This document shows, one piece after another, positions 5,571-5,640 of a DNA stretch of 5,640 nt. How positions within the stretch are numbered: the stretch's first letter is position 1; every line of letters begins with the position of its first letter. Location of the stretch: positions 4,933 to 10,572 of the forward strand of contig DGPZ01000196.1 of NCBI GenBank assembly GCA_002390675.1, written 5' to 3'. Under the pieces are notes generated by a model that was given only the letters and a program-made list of their open reading frames with translations, had not been told where the DNA came from and made no database searches. This stretch comes from Deltaproteobacteria bacterium UBA4427. Its GTDB lineage: Bacteria; Myxococcota_A; UBA9160; UBA4427. The position numbers and the translations under genes are program-made.

Positions 5571-5640
5571 TCAGGATATTGCCAAAGCAGCCAGCACACC
5601 CAAGGCGGCGCAAAGCCTATCGCGGTCGGACTCAGCTGCC
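5571..5640 (-). CDS. Possible C-terminal tail of an upstream gene
   Basis: A minus-strand frame enters from the right edge and ends at TGA (5573-5571), giving 22 residues with a hydrophobic tail (LCAALGVLAALAIS). It stops 27 bases before the MaoC start, a spacing that fits a preceding gene in the same operon. Twenty-two residues are too few to name a family, and another minus-strand frame is also open here, so this is a tentative call. Confidence 0.3.
   Translation of the reverse strand, partial: AAESDRDRLCAALGVLAALAIS

Noticed and set aside
5542..5640. A plus-strand open frame starting at the ATG that overlaps the MaoC start and running off the window
   Set aside because: It has no convincing ribosome binding site or family signature, and it would fully occupy the expected MaoC upstream region. 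The minus-strand tail is the better guess.

Overview
The window reads as part of a chromosome of a GC-rich bacterium: dense genes, purine-rich ribosome binding sites, an ATGA start/stop overlap, and a mix of TauD, SDR, alpha/beta-hydrolase and MaoC families. Such a mix is common in environmental Pseudomonadota, Myxococcota and related uncultured lineages. I cannot name the organism. I see no tRNA, rRNA, CRISPR, transposase or phage gene.

Layout, left to right. (1) Positions 1-175, minus strand: the N-terminus of an unrecognised, probably membrane-anchored protein, whose first codons carry a 15-bp tandem duplication. (2) 176-467: a divergent intergenic stretch with short direct repeats. (3) 468-1316, plus: a complete TauD/TfdA-type Fe(II)/2-oxoglutarate dioxygenase. 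(4) 1317-1410: a convergent intergenic gap holding four copies of an 8-mer (consensus TGTCAACG) at an exact 11-bp period. (5) 3404-1411, minus: a two-gene operon, a classical short-chain dehydrogenase followed by a DegT/DnrJ/EryC1/StrS-fold enzyme, overlapping by four bases. (6) 3405-3553: a divergent promoter region. (7) 3554-4510, plus, GTG start: a complete epoxide hydrolase of the alpha/beta-hydrolase fold. (8) 5543-4569, minus: a 324-residue double hot-dog MaoC-like hydratase. (9) 5571-5640, minus: a possible C-terminal tail of another gene.

The most notable gene is the DegT-family enzyme. The position that normally holds the PLP Schiff-base lysine is histidine (H184). This is the hallmark of the sugar 3-dehydrases (E1/RfbH/DdhC and ColD) rather than of aminotransferases. 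It lacks the cysteine cluster of E1, so ColD is the closer mechanistic model. Its translationally coupled partner is a classical, probably NADP(H)-dependent SDR, not an extended NDP-sugar SDR. No sugar nucleotidyltransferase, 4,6-dehydratase or glycosyltransferase is in view. The natural substrate of the pair is therefore open.

How the genes work together can only be inferred. The dioxygenase, the SDR plus PLP/PMP enzyme pair, the epoxide hydrolase and the MaoC hydratase all do C-O bond chemistry on small molecules. However, they lie on alternating strands with separate promoters, so only the SDR/DegT pair is firmly an operon.
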